This document shows, in pieces, positions 1 to 6,372 of a stretch of 11,865 bases of DNA (positions are counted from its first letter, which is position 1; each line of letters starts with the position of its first letter). Under the pieces are notes generated by a model. The model saw only the letters and a list, made by a program, of their open reading frames with translations. It made no database searches and was not told the origin of the DNA. Both the position numbers and the translations under genes were made by a program. The stretch is from Mariaggregatimicrobium sp964498785 (GTDB lineage Bacteria; Zhuqueibacterota; Zhuqueibacteria; Thermofontimicrobiales; Thiofontviventaceae), in NCBI GenBank assembly GCA_964498785.1, contig CAZCJL010000167.1, positions 1-11,865 on the forward strand. Reading direction: 5' to 3'.

Positions 1-140
1 TCTTTTTTTAAATTTTTCAGCTTTTTTTTATTTGCTGAGACTCGAAACTATAGTTTATTATATTAAGAGTGTTTTTATTAATAAATCAACAGAATCATAT
101 ATTCACCTGCATACAGATTCCAGCCAGACACATTGCATCC

Positions 141-720
141 CTAATGAAAAAGCATGGTCCCTGGAATTCCCTGTTTTTCCAATCCGGGGCCTTTTATCCT
201 GACGTTCAGAACCTGGCCATAATTGCCTCCAAAAAATTCAAGCCGGAACGGATGATAGCCTTTTTTCAAAGCTGCCTGGGCGCTCATTTCCTGCGGCGCA
301 TGAATTCCGTCATTATCGATAATACGTTTGTTATTCAGGAATACCCTGCTTCCGTCATCCGATTCAGAGAAAAATGTGTAAATACTGGTTTTGGGTATAT
401 TGATGAATCCTTAGAATAGACTTCTTCTGTCCATAAACAACCCTGAGCGCCTGAAATATACGCCTGTTCTTGTTCTGACAGTTGAGCCGGCGCCAGATCG
501 TAGTTATAGACATTTTCCAGCGAATTTAAAAATACCACTTTCAATACCTTATGCTTCCAGGCTTTCCTGCACTCTGTTGAAATAGAGGTATTGACCCGGT
601 GTAAAAAAAACAAAATGACCTTGTTTAGCAGCTTCAATCCCGGCTTCTTCTCCGCACCAGCTCATCACACGGCAGCATCCTGCGCTAGTCCGCCTTACCA
701 AACTCAGAGCTCAAGCGATA
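141..720 (-). pseudogene. Decayed GH20 beta-N-acetylhexosaminidase with C-terminal PA14-like domain
   Basis: GH20 enzymes remove terminal N-acetylhexosamine residues from glycans. Reading the minus strand from about 720 down, pieces of one protein appear in different frames. They are GGLAQDAAV, then after a frameshift MSWCGEEAGIEAAKQGH (family pattern 'MSWRG..GGIEAAKAGH'), then QYLYFNRVQESLEA and a stop. After another frameshift comes SLENVYNYD followed by GAQGCLWTE, the conserved active-site Trp/Glu segment. The frame shifts again at about 415, and a clean PA14-like tail reads to a stop at 141-143: GFINIPKTSIYTFFSESDDG, RIIDNDGIHAPQE, GYHPFRLEFF, ending GTMLFH. The expected stretch between the LWTE motif and the PA14-like domain is missing, which suggests an internal deletion. 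The N-terminal half, with the catalytic Asp-Glu pair, is not in the window. At least three frame changes plus in-frame stops rule out a functional product. The GH20 assignment rests on motif recognition, and I am fairly sure of it. Confidence 0.82.
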
Positions 721-797
721 GAAGTAAATATCATTCGTAGCCGGAAAAAATGGGTTCAAAGGTCGGATGTAAAAAAATAAAAATTATAAAAAAGTAC

Positions 798-826
798 TTG
801 CTTTTTTAATTAATATATTTTAAATT
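798..826 (+). promoter_or_regulatory. Candidate sigma70-like promoter for the GbsR-type regulator
   Basis: TTGCTT (798-803) and TAAATT (821-826) are separated by 17 bases in a very AT-rich stretch just upstream of the regulator gene. Both boxes are imperfect matches to TTGACA/TATAAT. In DNA this AT-rich such matches arise easily, so the call is tentative. If it is right, transcription would begin inside the palindrome at 833-850, which suits repression by a bound regulator. Confidence 0.3.
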
Positions 827-832
827 TGATTT

Positions 833-850
833 GTTTGAAACTTTTCAAAC
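833..850. promoter_or_regulatory. Perfect 8-bp inverted repeat, candidate operator of the adjacent GbsR/MarR-type regulator
   Basis: The sequence GTTTGAAA-CT-TTTCAAAC is a perfect dyad with 8-base arms and a 2-base centre. A further CAAAC half-site follows at 855-859. It lies 24 bases before the start codon of the winged-helix regulator and just downstream of the candidate -10 box. Dimeric MarR/GbsR-family proteins bind dyads of about this size and commonly control their own gene. I did not find a second perfect copy ahead of the other genes in the window, so its reach over the metabolic genes is unproven. Confidence 0.55.
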
Positions 851-874
851 GAACCAAACATAGGATAGAGGTCG

Positions 875-1354
875 ATGCTCAAACAAGAATTTATTCAGGA
901 TTTTGGTGAAGGTTACCAAATGTTCGGTTTACCAAAGTTGATGGGACGGATTGTCGGACTTTTACTTTATGCTGGCAAACCGATGAGTCTCACGGAGATC
1001 ACAGAATCTCTGAATGTGAGTAAAGGACCCGTTAGCCAGATTTGTCGTCGGTTGCTGGACCATAATCTGATTCAACGCACCTGGATTCCTGGCAGTAGAC
1101 AAGATCATTATCAGGCGCATCCTGATATTTTTGGTAACGCATTTCATAATAGAATTAATCATCAAAGAAAAAATTTAGAATTAGCACAAAAATACCAGTC
1201 TCTTCTAAGAAGTGATGATTCAGAAGATAGCGCTGAGTTCAAAAAAAATATTGATGAGATGGCCGAATTTTATGGTTTGATGATGGAATATCATCAAAAA
1301 TTTTTAGATGAATGGGCGAGAAGAAAGAATGGCGGAGAGGTCCATTTCGAGTAA
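875..1354 (+). CDS. GbsR/MarR-family winged-helix transcriptional regulator
   Basis: Predicted cytoplasmic DNA-binding regulator of 159 residues, the usual size for GbsR-like members of the MarR superfamily. Residues 18-36 (FGLPKLMGRIVGLLLYAGK) match the family's N-terminal helix ahead of the HTH. Residues 37-65 form the helix-turn-helix, with MSLTEITESLNVSKGPVSQ carrying the recognition helix. Residues 66-86 form the wing (QRTWIPGSRQDHYQAHPDIF). The remaining helical tail, rich in charged residues, is the likely dimerisation region. The ATG at 875 is preceded by AGAGG at 867-871, a rather close spacing. A palindrome at 833-850 suggests autoregulation. The gene faces the same way as the metabolic genes that start 156 bases downstream, so it is the obvious candidate local regulator. 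The characterised GbsR controls glycine betaine synthesis, but nothing here points to choline or betaine. The ligand is unknown and may be an acyl-CoA or the imported acid. Confidence 0.85.
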   Translation: MLKQEFIQDFGEGYQMFGLPKLMGRIVGLLLYAGKPMSLTEITESLNVSKGPVSQICRRLLDHNLIQRTWIPGSRQDHYQAHPDIFGNAFHNRINHQRKNLELAQKYQSLLRSDDSEDSAEFKKNIDEMAEFYGLMMEYHQKFLDEWARRKNGGEVHFE

Positions 1355-1510
1355 TATTAGAGGTAAAAGAACAGAAATATTGTCCTGGCACTGAAAAATA
1401 ATTCCTGCACTTTGTGGCGTTGTAAAAAAAAGTAATTCACAAGTAAAACATGCAGATCCTAAGTTTCAATAAATAAAATAACCAACTATAAATTTCAAGT
1501 GGAAACTCAA

Positions 1511-2701
1511 ATGACTAAACTCAATGAAGTTGTTATCATAGACGCTGTAAGGACAGCTATCGGGAGCTTTGGCGGCGCGCTAAGCAGTATTCCTGCAACT
1601 CAATTGGGCAGTATTGTAATTGAAGCGTTAATTAAACGATCGAATATAGATAAAGGATTAGTTGACGAAGTTATCATGGGCACAGTGCTTCCTGCTAATC
1701 TGGGACAGGCTCCGGCCAGGCAGGCTGCATTGGGCGCCGGTCTTCCTGCATCGGTCGAGTGTATGACGATTAATAAAGTGTGCGGCTCCGGATTAAAATC
1801 AGTGATGTTGGCTGCCCAGGCCATAATATTAGGCGACGCCGAAATAGTTATTGCCGGCGGCATGGAAAATATGAGCCGCGCTCCGCATTACCTGGATACA
1901 TTAAGAAGCGGTATTAAAATGGGCGACAGTACGCTGACAGATTCGATGCTAAAAGACGGCTTATGGGATGTTTATAATAATTGCCACATGGGGTATATTG
2001 CTGAACAATGCGCAGCAGAGCATAATATTTCCCGAGCAGAACAGGATGATTTTGCCATTATGAGTTACAAACGCGCGAAGGAAGCACAAGCCAAAGGTTT
2101 GTTTAAAGATGAAATCATCCCGATAGAAATTCCCCAACGCAAAAGCGATCCAATTATTTTTGATACAGATGAAGAGCCGTCTAAAGTGAATTTTGAAAAA
2201 TTAAAAACTCTGCGGAGCGTATTTAAAAAAGACGGAACTGTCACCGCAGCAAATGCATCATCCATTAACGACGGTGCGTCAGCAGTTCTCGTGATGTCCA
2301 GGGAAAAAGCGGAAGCCTTAAATCTAAAGCCAATGGCTAAAATCGTTGCACAAGCCTCGGCTTCCAAATCTCCGGATCAATTTACAGTTGCGCCCACAGA
2401 TGCTATTAATAAAGTTCTTACAAAGGCCAGCCTGACAAAAGATGACATCGATGTTTATGAAATCAACGAAGCTTTTTCAGTGGTTTCTCTGGCAAACAAT
2501 CGCTTATTAAATTTATCAGATGAGAAAGTAAACATCAATGGCGGTGCGGTTGCCCTGGGACATCCCATTGGAGCCAGCGGCGCACGAGTATTAACGACTC
2601 TGCTATACGTAATGCGGCAAAAAGAAGCGAAATATGGTTTGGCTTCTTTATGTATTGGAGGCGGCGAAGCGTCGGCTGTTGTGGTGAGTTGTGATTGGTA
2701 A
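1511..2701 (+). CDS. Thiolase (acetyl-CoA C-acetyltransferase type)
   Basis: Cytoplasmic thiolase that either condenses two acetyl-CoA to acetoacetyl-CoA or, in the degradative direction, cleaves 3-ketoacyl-CoA with CoA. The 396-residue length fits the biosynthetic/acetoacetyl thiolase group (about 390). Numbered from this start, the nucleophile is Cys91 in NKVCGSGLKS. The other catalytic positions are Asn319 in NEAF, His351 in GGAVALGHPIGASGAR and Cys381 in CIGGGE. A GTG 12 bases upstream (1499) would add four residues. I prefer the ATG at 1511 because AGTGGA (1498-1503) lies 7 bases ahead of it, while nothing SD-like precedes the GTG. The extreme C-terminus (VVVSCDW) departs from typical thiolases. 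Its codons, GTGGTGAGTTGTGATTGG, resemble an intergenic repeat seen again after the CoA ligase. The next gene, an SDR, starts 201 bases on. Together they can carry out the last two steps of 3-hydroxyacyl-CoA breakdown or the first two of PHA synthesis. Confidence 0.93.
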   Translation: MTKLNEVVIIDAVRTAIGSFGGALSSIPATQLGSIVIEALIKRSNIDKGLVDEVIMGTVLPANLGQAPARQAALGAGLPASVECMTINKVCGSGLKSVMLAAQAIILGDAEIVIAGGMENMSRAPHYLDTLRSGIKMGDSTLTDSMLKDGLWDVYNNCHMGYIAEQCAAEHNISRAEQDDFAIMSYKRAKEAQAKGLFKDEIIPIEIPQRKSDPIIFDTDEEPSKVNFEKLKTLRSVFKKDGTVTAANASSINDGASAVLVMSREKAEALNLKPMAKIVAQASASKSPDQFTVAPTDAINKVLTKASLTKDDIDVYEINEAFSVVSLANNRLLNLSDEKVNINGGAVALGHPIGASGARVLTTLLYVMRQKEAKYGLASLCIGGGEASAVVVSCDW

Positions 2702-2723
2702 GTTGTTCGTTGTGAATGATGGT
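2681..2723 (+). repeat. GTGGTGAGT/GTGATTGG-type degenerate repeat covering the end of the thiolase gene
   Basis: The tract starts GTGGTGAGTTGTGATTGGTAA, runs through the thiolase stop codon and continues as GTTGTTCGTTGTGAATGATGG. It resembles the tract just after the acyl-CoA synthetase, GTTAGTGGTGAGTGGTAA at 7867-7884. Similarity was judged by eye. Confidence 0.35.
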
Positions 2724-2760
2724 CGTAAATCTTATATTTATATGAGGAGCGGTTAGAAAA

Positions 2761-2815
2761 TTGGTGATTGGTATTTGTATTTATTTGGTTTTTGGATATT
2801 CTTGTTTGGAATATT
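2761..2815 (+). repeat. Low-complexity T/G-rich degenerate short-period repeat
   Basis: The gap between thiolase and SDR (2702-2902) contains no convincing ORF. From 2761 it is a run of loosely repeated TTGGT/TATTTG units (TTGGTGATTGGTATTTG, TATTTATTTGG, and so on). It includes a small inverted repeat, ATATTC/GAATAT, at its right end. Such short-period tracts occur between genes in many environmental bacteria. It may also hold an internal promoter, but I cannot identify one. Confidence 0.35.
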
Positions 2816-2902
2816 AACGTTAGCAACATGATTATTAAGCATTGAAATATTTGGATTTTATCAATACAGAAAAAACTTAACGCATCTATCCCCGGAGGTA
2901 AC

Positions 2903-3646
2903 ATGAAACGACTTGAAGGTAAAGTAGCCATAGTAACTGGCGGCGCTGCAGGTATTGGAAAGACGACGGTTAAAAAATTTGTCGATGAAGGCGCAATTGT
3001 ATCTGTCTGGGATGTGAATACAGAGGCCGGAGAACTGTTAGCCAACGAATTGAACAACGCCGGAGCGCAATGCGAATTTCGCAAAGTGAATGTAGCCAAC
3101 CTTAACGATGTTACTGAAAATGCTGCCGGGGTCGTTGAAAAATTTGGACGCCTCGATATTTTGATTAATAATGCCGGAATTACACGCGATGCAACACTGC
3201 TCAAAATGGAAGAGAGTCAGTGGGACCAGGTGATCGATGTGAATTTAAAAGGTGTCTTTAATTGCGGCAAAGCTGCCGGTTCAATCATGGTTCAGCAAGG
3301 TTCCGGCGTTATTATTAATACCAGCTCCGTCGTTGCGGTCTACGGAAATTTTGGGCAAACAAATTATGTGGCTGCAAAGTCCGGTATCATTGGTATGACA
3401 AAGGTCTGGGCGCGCGAGTTGGGTCGTAAAGGTGTGCGTGTCAATGCAGTCGCTCCAGGATTTATCGCCACTGAAATGGTGTTAAGCGTGCCAGAGAAAA
3501 TTTTGGATGGTCTGAGAGATAAAACTCCGTTGGGACGATTAGGCGAGCCTGAAGATATTGCCAACGCTTATTTCTTTCTGGCTTCTGATGAAGCGTCTTT
3601 TATTAACGGCGCCCTGATAAATGTGGATGGTGGATTAGTGCTATAA
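2903..3646 (+). CDS. SDR-family 3-oxoacyl reductase / 3-hydroxyacyl-CoA dehydrogenase (FabG-like)
   Basis: Classical short-chain dehydrogenase/reductase of 247 residues, the FabG/PhaB length. It shows the Rossmann nucleotide-binding motif TGGAAGIG (12-19), NNAG (89-92), the catalytic tetrad Asn114, Ser142, Tyr155 and Lys159 (SSVV then NYVAAKSG), and the PGFIATEM segment after beta-6. Strand beta-2 ends in VWD with Asp37. In SDRs an acid there usually favours NAD(H) over NADP(H), which would fit oxidation of a 3-hydroxyacyl-CoA better than biosynthesis. The start has an excellent SD, GGAGG at 2894-2898. It sits between a thiolase and a KAS III-like gene, only 36 bases upstream of the latter's chosen start. 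Known relatives act on 3-oxoacyl-ACP or acetoacetyl-CoA; the exact acyl carrier here is inferred from context. Confidence 0.9.
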   Translation: MKRLEGKVAIVTGGAAGIGKTTVKKFVDEGAIVSVWDVNTEAGELLANELNNAGAQCEFRKVNVANLNDVTENAAGVVEKFGRLDILINNAGITRDATLLKMEESQWDQVIDVNLKGVFNCGKAAGSIMVQQGSGVIINTSSVVAVYGNFGQTNYVAAKSGIIGMTKVWARELGRKGVRVNAVAPGFIATEMVLSVPEKILDGLRDKTPLGRLGEPEDIANAYFFLASDEASFINGALINVDGGLVL

Positions 3647-3682
3647 AATCATGATATGATCAAAGTTAAACGGGACCATTAT

Positions 3683-4672
3683 ATGAAACGAAATGCGAAA
3701 ATACAGTCCATTGCCTCTTTTGCGCCGGAAAGGGTACTGACCAATCAATATTTTAACGACCTTCTTGGAGAAGACGTAGATACATGGCTCCGGGAGAATT
3801 TAACGATAAAAGAACGCCGTTGGTGTGCAGACAATGAAAGCACGGCAGATCTGGCAGTTCGGGCAGGTGAAAAAGCAATCGCTAAAGCAGGGATTTCCGC
3901 TGAAGACATTGATTTGATTATTTTGTCGACAGATACACCTGAATATATTTCCCCAAGCACGTCCTCAGTTGTTCAACATCGGCTGGGTGCAGTTAACGCC
4001 GGGACGTTTGACATCAACACAGCCTGCGCCGGTTTTGTAACTGCCCTGGATATTGGCTCAAAATACATTCAGGCTGACGAACAGTACCAGCATATTTTGG
4101 TGATTGGCGCCTATGCCATGTCCAAATATTTGAACATGCAGGATAAGAAAACAGTTACGCTGTTTGCTGATGGCGCAGGAGCAGCTATTTTAAAAAGTAC
4201 GACAGAAAACGCAGGATTTCTCGGTTCATTACTTTACACCGAAGGACAATATCATGATTGGATGGGAATTTATGCCGGCGGAACGCATCAACCGATCAAC
4301 GAAGATATTCTGAAGGAAAATAGGCATACGCTTCAGTTTGTTAAAAAATTCCCAAAAGAAATTAATCCGACAACATGGACTCGAATGATCCAGGAATTAA
4401 TCGCGAAAATCGGGTATCAAATTTCTGATATTGATATGATCTTTTTAACACAGATCAATATCAACAGCATCAGGGAAACAGTTCTGAATTTGGGCCTGAC
4501 CATGGATCATACTCACGTTGTTATGGATCGCTACGGTTACACTGGCTCCGCTTGTATTCCAATGGCACTGGCGGAGGCTGATGAAGCGGGAAAACTTAAA
4601 GCTGGTGATTTGGTTTTATTTATGGGATCAGGGGGCGGATTATCATTTGCGGTGGCTGCGTTTAAATGGTAA
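3683..4672 (+). CDS. KAS III (FabH)-like thiolase-fold protein lacking the catalytic His and Asn
   Basis: A 329-residue protein of FabH size and fold. FabH condenses acetyl-CoA with malonyl-ACP using a Cys-His-Asn triad. The nucleophile is kept: Cys115 in DINTACAGFVTALD. The His position, normally in 'PHQAN', reads LTQIN, so His is replaced by Thr256 (codon 4448-4450). The Asn of the usual 'YGNTS' motif is Tyr286 in DRYGYTGSACIP (codon 4538-4540). The C-terminal glycine loop MGSGGGLS is intact. Without His and Asn, decarboxylative condensation is doubtful, and Cys-dependent acyl transfer or thioester hydrolysis is more plausible. A TQxN/YTGSAC pattern seems familiar from a subset of database KAS III-like proteins, so it may be a real subfamily rather than decay. 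The ORF extends to an ATG at 3656. The ATG at 3683 is preferred because CGGGA (3671-3675) precedes it and MKRNAKIQSIASFAPERVLT aligns with FabH N-termini. Confidence 0.85.
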   Translation: MKRNAKIQSIASFAPERVLTNQYFNDLLGEDVDTWLRENLTIKERRWCADNESTADLAVRAGEKAIAKAGISAEDIDLIILSTDTPEYISPSTSSVVQHRLGAVNAGTFDINTACAGFVTALDIGSKYIQADEQYQHILVIGAYAMSKYLNMQDKKTVTLFADGAGAAILKSTTENAGFLGSLLYTEGQYHDWMGIYAGGTHQPINEDILKENRHTLQFVKKFPKEINPTTWTRMIQELIAKIGYQISDIDMIFLTQININSIRETVLNLGLTMDHTHVVMDRYGYTGSACIPMALAEADEAGKLKAGDLVLFMGSGGGLSFAVAAFKW

Positions 4673-4720
4673 AATTATTCGCTGCTCAATCCTGGAGATC
4701 TTTTAATAGAAAATCGATGA

Positions 4721-4797
4721 CGCGGCGAACACGGATTTTCACAGTTATTAATTTAAATCCATGCAAATCTGTGTAATCAGTATCATCCGTGTGCTAT
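4721..4797. repeat. Palindromic ATCCGTGT/ACACGGAT intergenic repeat element
   Basis: The 182-base gap between the KAS III-like gene and the symporter holds a dyad element. ACACGGAT (4729-4736) pairs with ATCCGTGT (4785-4792), and inside it CACAG (4740-4744) pairs with CTGTG (4769-4773). The centre is ATTAATTTAAAT. The sense 'AAATCTGTGTAATC...ATCCGTGT' resembles a repeat type seen between genes in many bacterial genomes. It could form a long imperfect hairpin in the transcript. It lacks a T-run, so I do not call it a terminator. Sequence decay (CCATGC for CCGTGT) suggests an old copy. Confidence 0.6.
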
Positions 4798-4844
4798 TTT
4801 TGAAAATTAGATTATTAAGATAAAATTAGCCTTTTCATTAAACC

Positions 4845-4849
4845 GGAGG
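4845..4849 (+). promoter_or_regulatory. Strong Shine-Dalgarno that supports a TTG start for the symporter
   Basis: GGAGG (inside CCGGAGGT, the same context as the SDR gene's site) lies 5 bases before TTG at 4855. The next in-frame ATG is at residue 21, inside the first membrane helix, so TTG is the start that keeps that helix whole. Confidence 0.75.
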
Positions 4850-4854
4850 TTATT

Positions 4855-6372
4855 TTGAGCCAAATTGCCTCTCAAGAATTAATCATTGCTGGTTGGGTGT
4901 TAATATTCGCCTATATGGCAGTGATTCTGTTTTTCGTTATCCGCGGCGCTCTGAAGATAAAAGACATTTCAGATTACGCTGTGGGCAATATCTCTTTTTC
5001 TCCTGTAGCAGTTGGACTGGCTCTGGCGGCTTCAATGACCAGCGCTGCTACTTTTATCATCAATCCCGGGTTTATAGCACTCTATGGAGTAAGCGCTGTC
5101 ATATCTTACGCTATTGTCTTGCCGATTGCGGCGATGGTATCGCTTATATTTCTGACAAAGAGTTTCCGCAAACACGGCAGCACTGTAAAAGCACTCAGCA
5201 TGGCCCAATGGATGGGCACACGTTACAATAGTAAAGGCTATGCGTTGTTCTTTGCCTTTCTCTCCCTGCTGCTCATTACGTTCATCGTTCTTATTGTTGT
5301 GGGTCTAACCAAAGTCCTTTCCAAAACGCTGAACGTTTCTGAACTTACGATTTTAATCGGAATTGTTGTTTTTATTTTTGGCTATATGGCCTTTGGCGGA
5401 GCGAACTCTATGGTTTACACCAACACGATCCAGGCAAGTTTGATGTTAATCGTCGCGTTTATTTTACTGGGGTCAGGGTACGAGCATTTCAGTAGTGGCG
5501 TTCATGGATTTTTAGATAAACTGAGAGCCATTGATCCAAAACTCGCGCAAACGACGAATGACAGCAGCTTCCTGTTCCGCGATTATTTTGAAATTATTTT
5601 CGCACAAATCGTTGTGGGAATTGCCATTGTCTGCCAGCCGCATATCATCACCAAATCGTTGCTTTTGAAGACAGATAAAGATGTAAACCGTTATCTCACC
5701 GTGGGCGTTATCACTGAACTTATTTTCTTTCTTGTCGTTATTGCCGGATTGTTTGCGCGGCTTACTTTTCCGGATTTAACAATAAATGGCGCCCCGTTAA
5801 AAATGGACGGTATCATGTCGGCTTATGTCGTGAGTAAATTCCCGGTTTATGTTGGCCTGATTGTTATATTGGGATTAATTTCAGCTGGAATTTCAACGCT
5901 GGAAGGATTGATTCAGGCGCTGGCGACGACAGTTACGGCAGATATTATTAAGCCTTTATTCGGAAGTAAATTTCCAAAAGATACCCAAAAACGCGCTTCA
6001 TTTGAAATCAGAACTAATAAATTAGTTATCGTTCTGTTAGCTGCAATTTCCATTTTCATTTCCTACGATCAGTTAATCAATCCCAAACTGAGCGTGGCAA
6101 TATTTGCGCAAAACGGTGTTTATGCTTACTTTGCGGCTGCCTTCATTCCGATACTTTTCGGTATGTTCTTTAAAAATGTGCCAAAAGCAGCGCCAATCTC
6201 GGCCTCGGTCACAGCAATTGTTGTCCATTTTATGATGTATTACGGAAAAATATCTGTTCCATTCACAAAAGCAAGCGGCGAGAATCCCGGTGTTGCAGCG
6301 GCAGTTGCCATTGTCATGTCTGCATTGGTCGGCTGGATTGTTTTTCAGGTTTCAAAGGAGAAAACACCATGA
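4855..6372 (+). CDS. Sodium:solute symporter (SSS/SLC5 family), probable carboxylate importer
   Basis: Inner-membrane protein of 505 residues with about 13 hydrophobic helices, from IIAGWVLIFAYMAVILFFVI (10-29) to AVAIVMSALVGWIVFQV (483-499). It is predicted to import a solute with Na+. Family features are the TM2 segment ALAASMTSAATFIINPG (56-72) and the region GGANSMVYTNTIQ (181-193), equivalent to the SSS signature 'GG...TD..Q' but with Asn190 in place of Asp. The TM8 segment SAGISTLEGLIQ (343-354) has Ser347/Thr348 at the usual Na+ site. Translation starts at TTG with a strong SD. Its stop overlaps the start of the acyl-CoA synthetase (ATGA, 6369-6372), so the two are translationally coupled. 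That implies the solute is a carboxylic acid activated on entry, as for the acetate or pantothenate carriers of the family. The substrate is inferred only from this neighbour. Confidence 0.9.
   Translation: MSQIASQELIIAGWVLIFAYMAVILFFVIRGALKIKDISDYAVGNISFSPVAVGLALAASMTSAATFIINPGFIALYGVSAVISYAIVLPIAAMVSLIFLTKSFRKHGSTVKALSMAQWMGTRYNSKGYALFFAFLSLLLITFIVLIVVGLTKVLSKTLNVSELTILIGIVVFIFGYMAFGGANSMVYTNTIQASLMLIVAFILLGSGYEHFSSGVHGFLDKLRAIDPKLAQTTNDSSFLFRDYFEIIFAQIVVGIAIVCQPHIITKSLLLKTDKDVNRYLTVGVITELIFFLVVIAGLFARLTFPDLTINGAPLKMDGIMSAYVVSKFPVYVGLIVILGLISAGISTLEGLIQALATTVTADIIKPLFGSKFPKDTQKRASFEIRTNKLVIVLLAAISIFISYDQLINPKLSVAIFAQNGVYAYFAAAFIPILFGMFFKNVPKAAPISASVTAIVVHFMMYYGKISVPFTKASGENPGVAAAVAIVMSALVGWIVFQVSKEKTP

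Noticed and set aside
69..419. Plus-strand ORF of 116 codons at the left edge
   Set aside because: The opposite strand reads as a convincing PA14-like domain, so this ORF is its shadow.
875..1354. Naming the regulator GbsR (glycine betaine control)
   Set aside because: Only the family fold is supported. No choline or betaine gene is nearby, so the specific name would over-claim.
1499..1510. GTG start extending the thiolase by four residues
   Set aside because: No SD precedes it. The ATG at 1511 has AGTGGA at a proper distance and gives the family's usual N-terminus.
2455..3204. Long minus-strand ORF (249 codons) spanning the thiolase end, intergenic gap and SDR start
   Set aside because: It is antisense to two strongly supported genes, shows no family motif, and has the composition of a frame shadow.
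3656..3682. Upstream ATG extending the KAS III-like protein by nine residues
   Set aside because: The extension (MIKVKRDHY) is not FabH-like and lacks an SD. The ATG at 3683 aligns with family N-termini.
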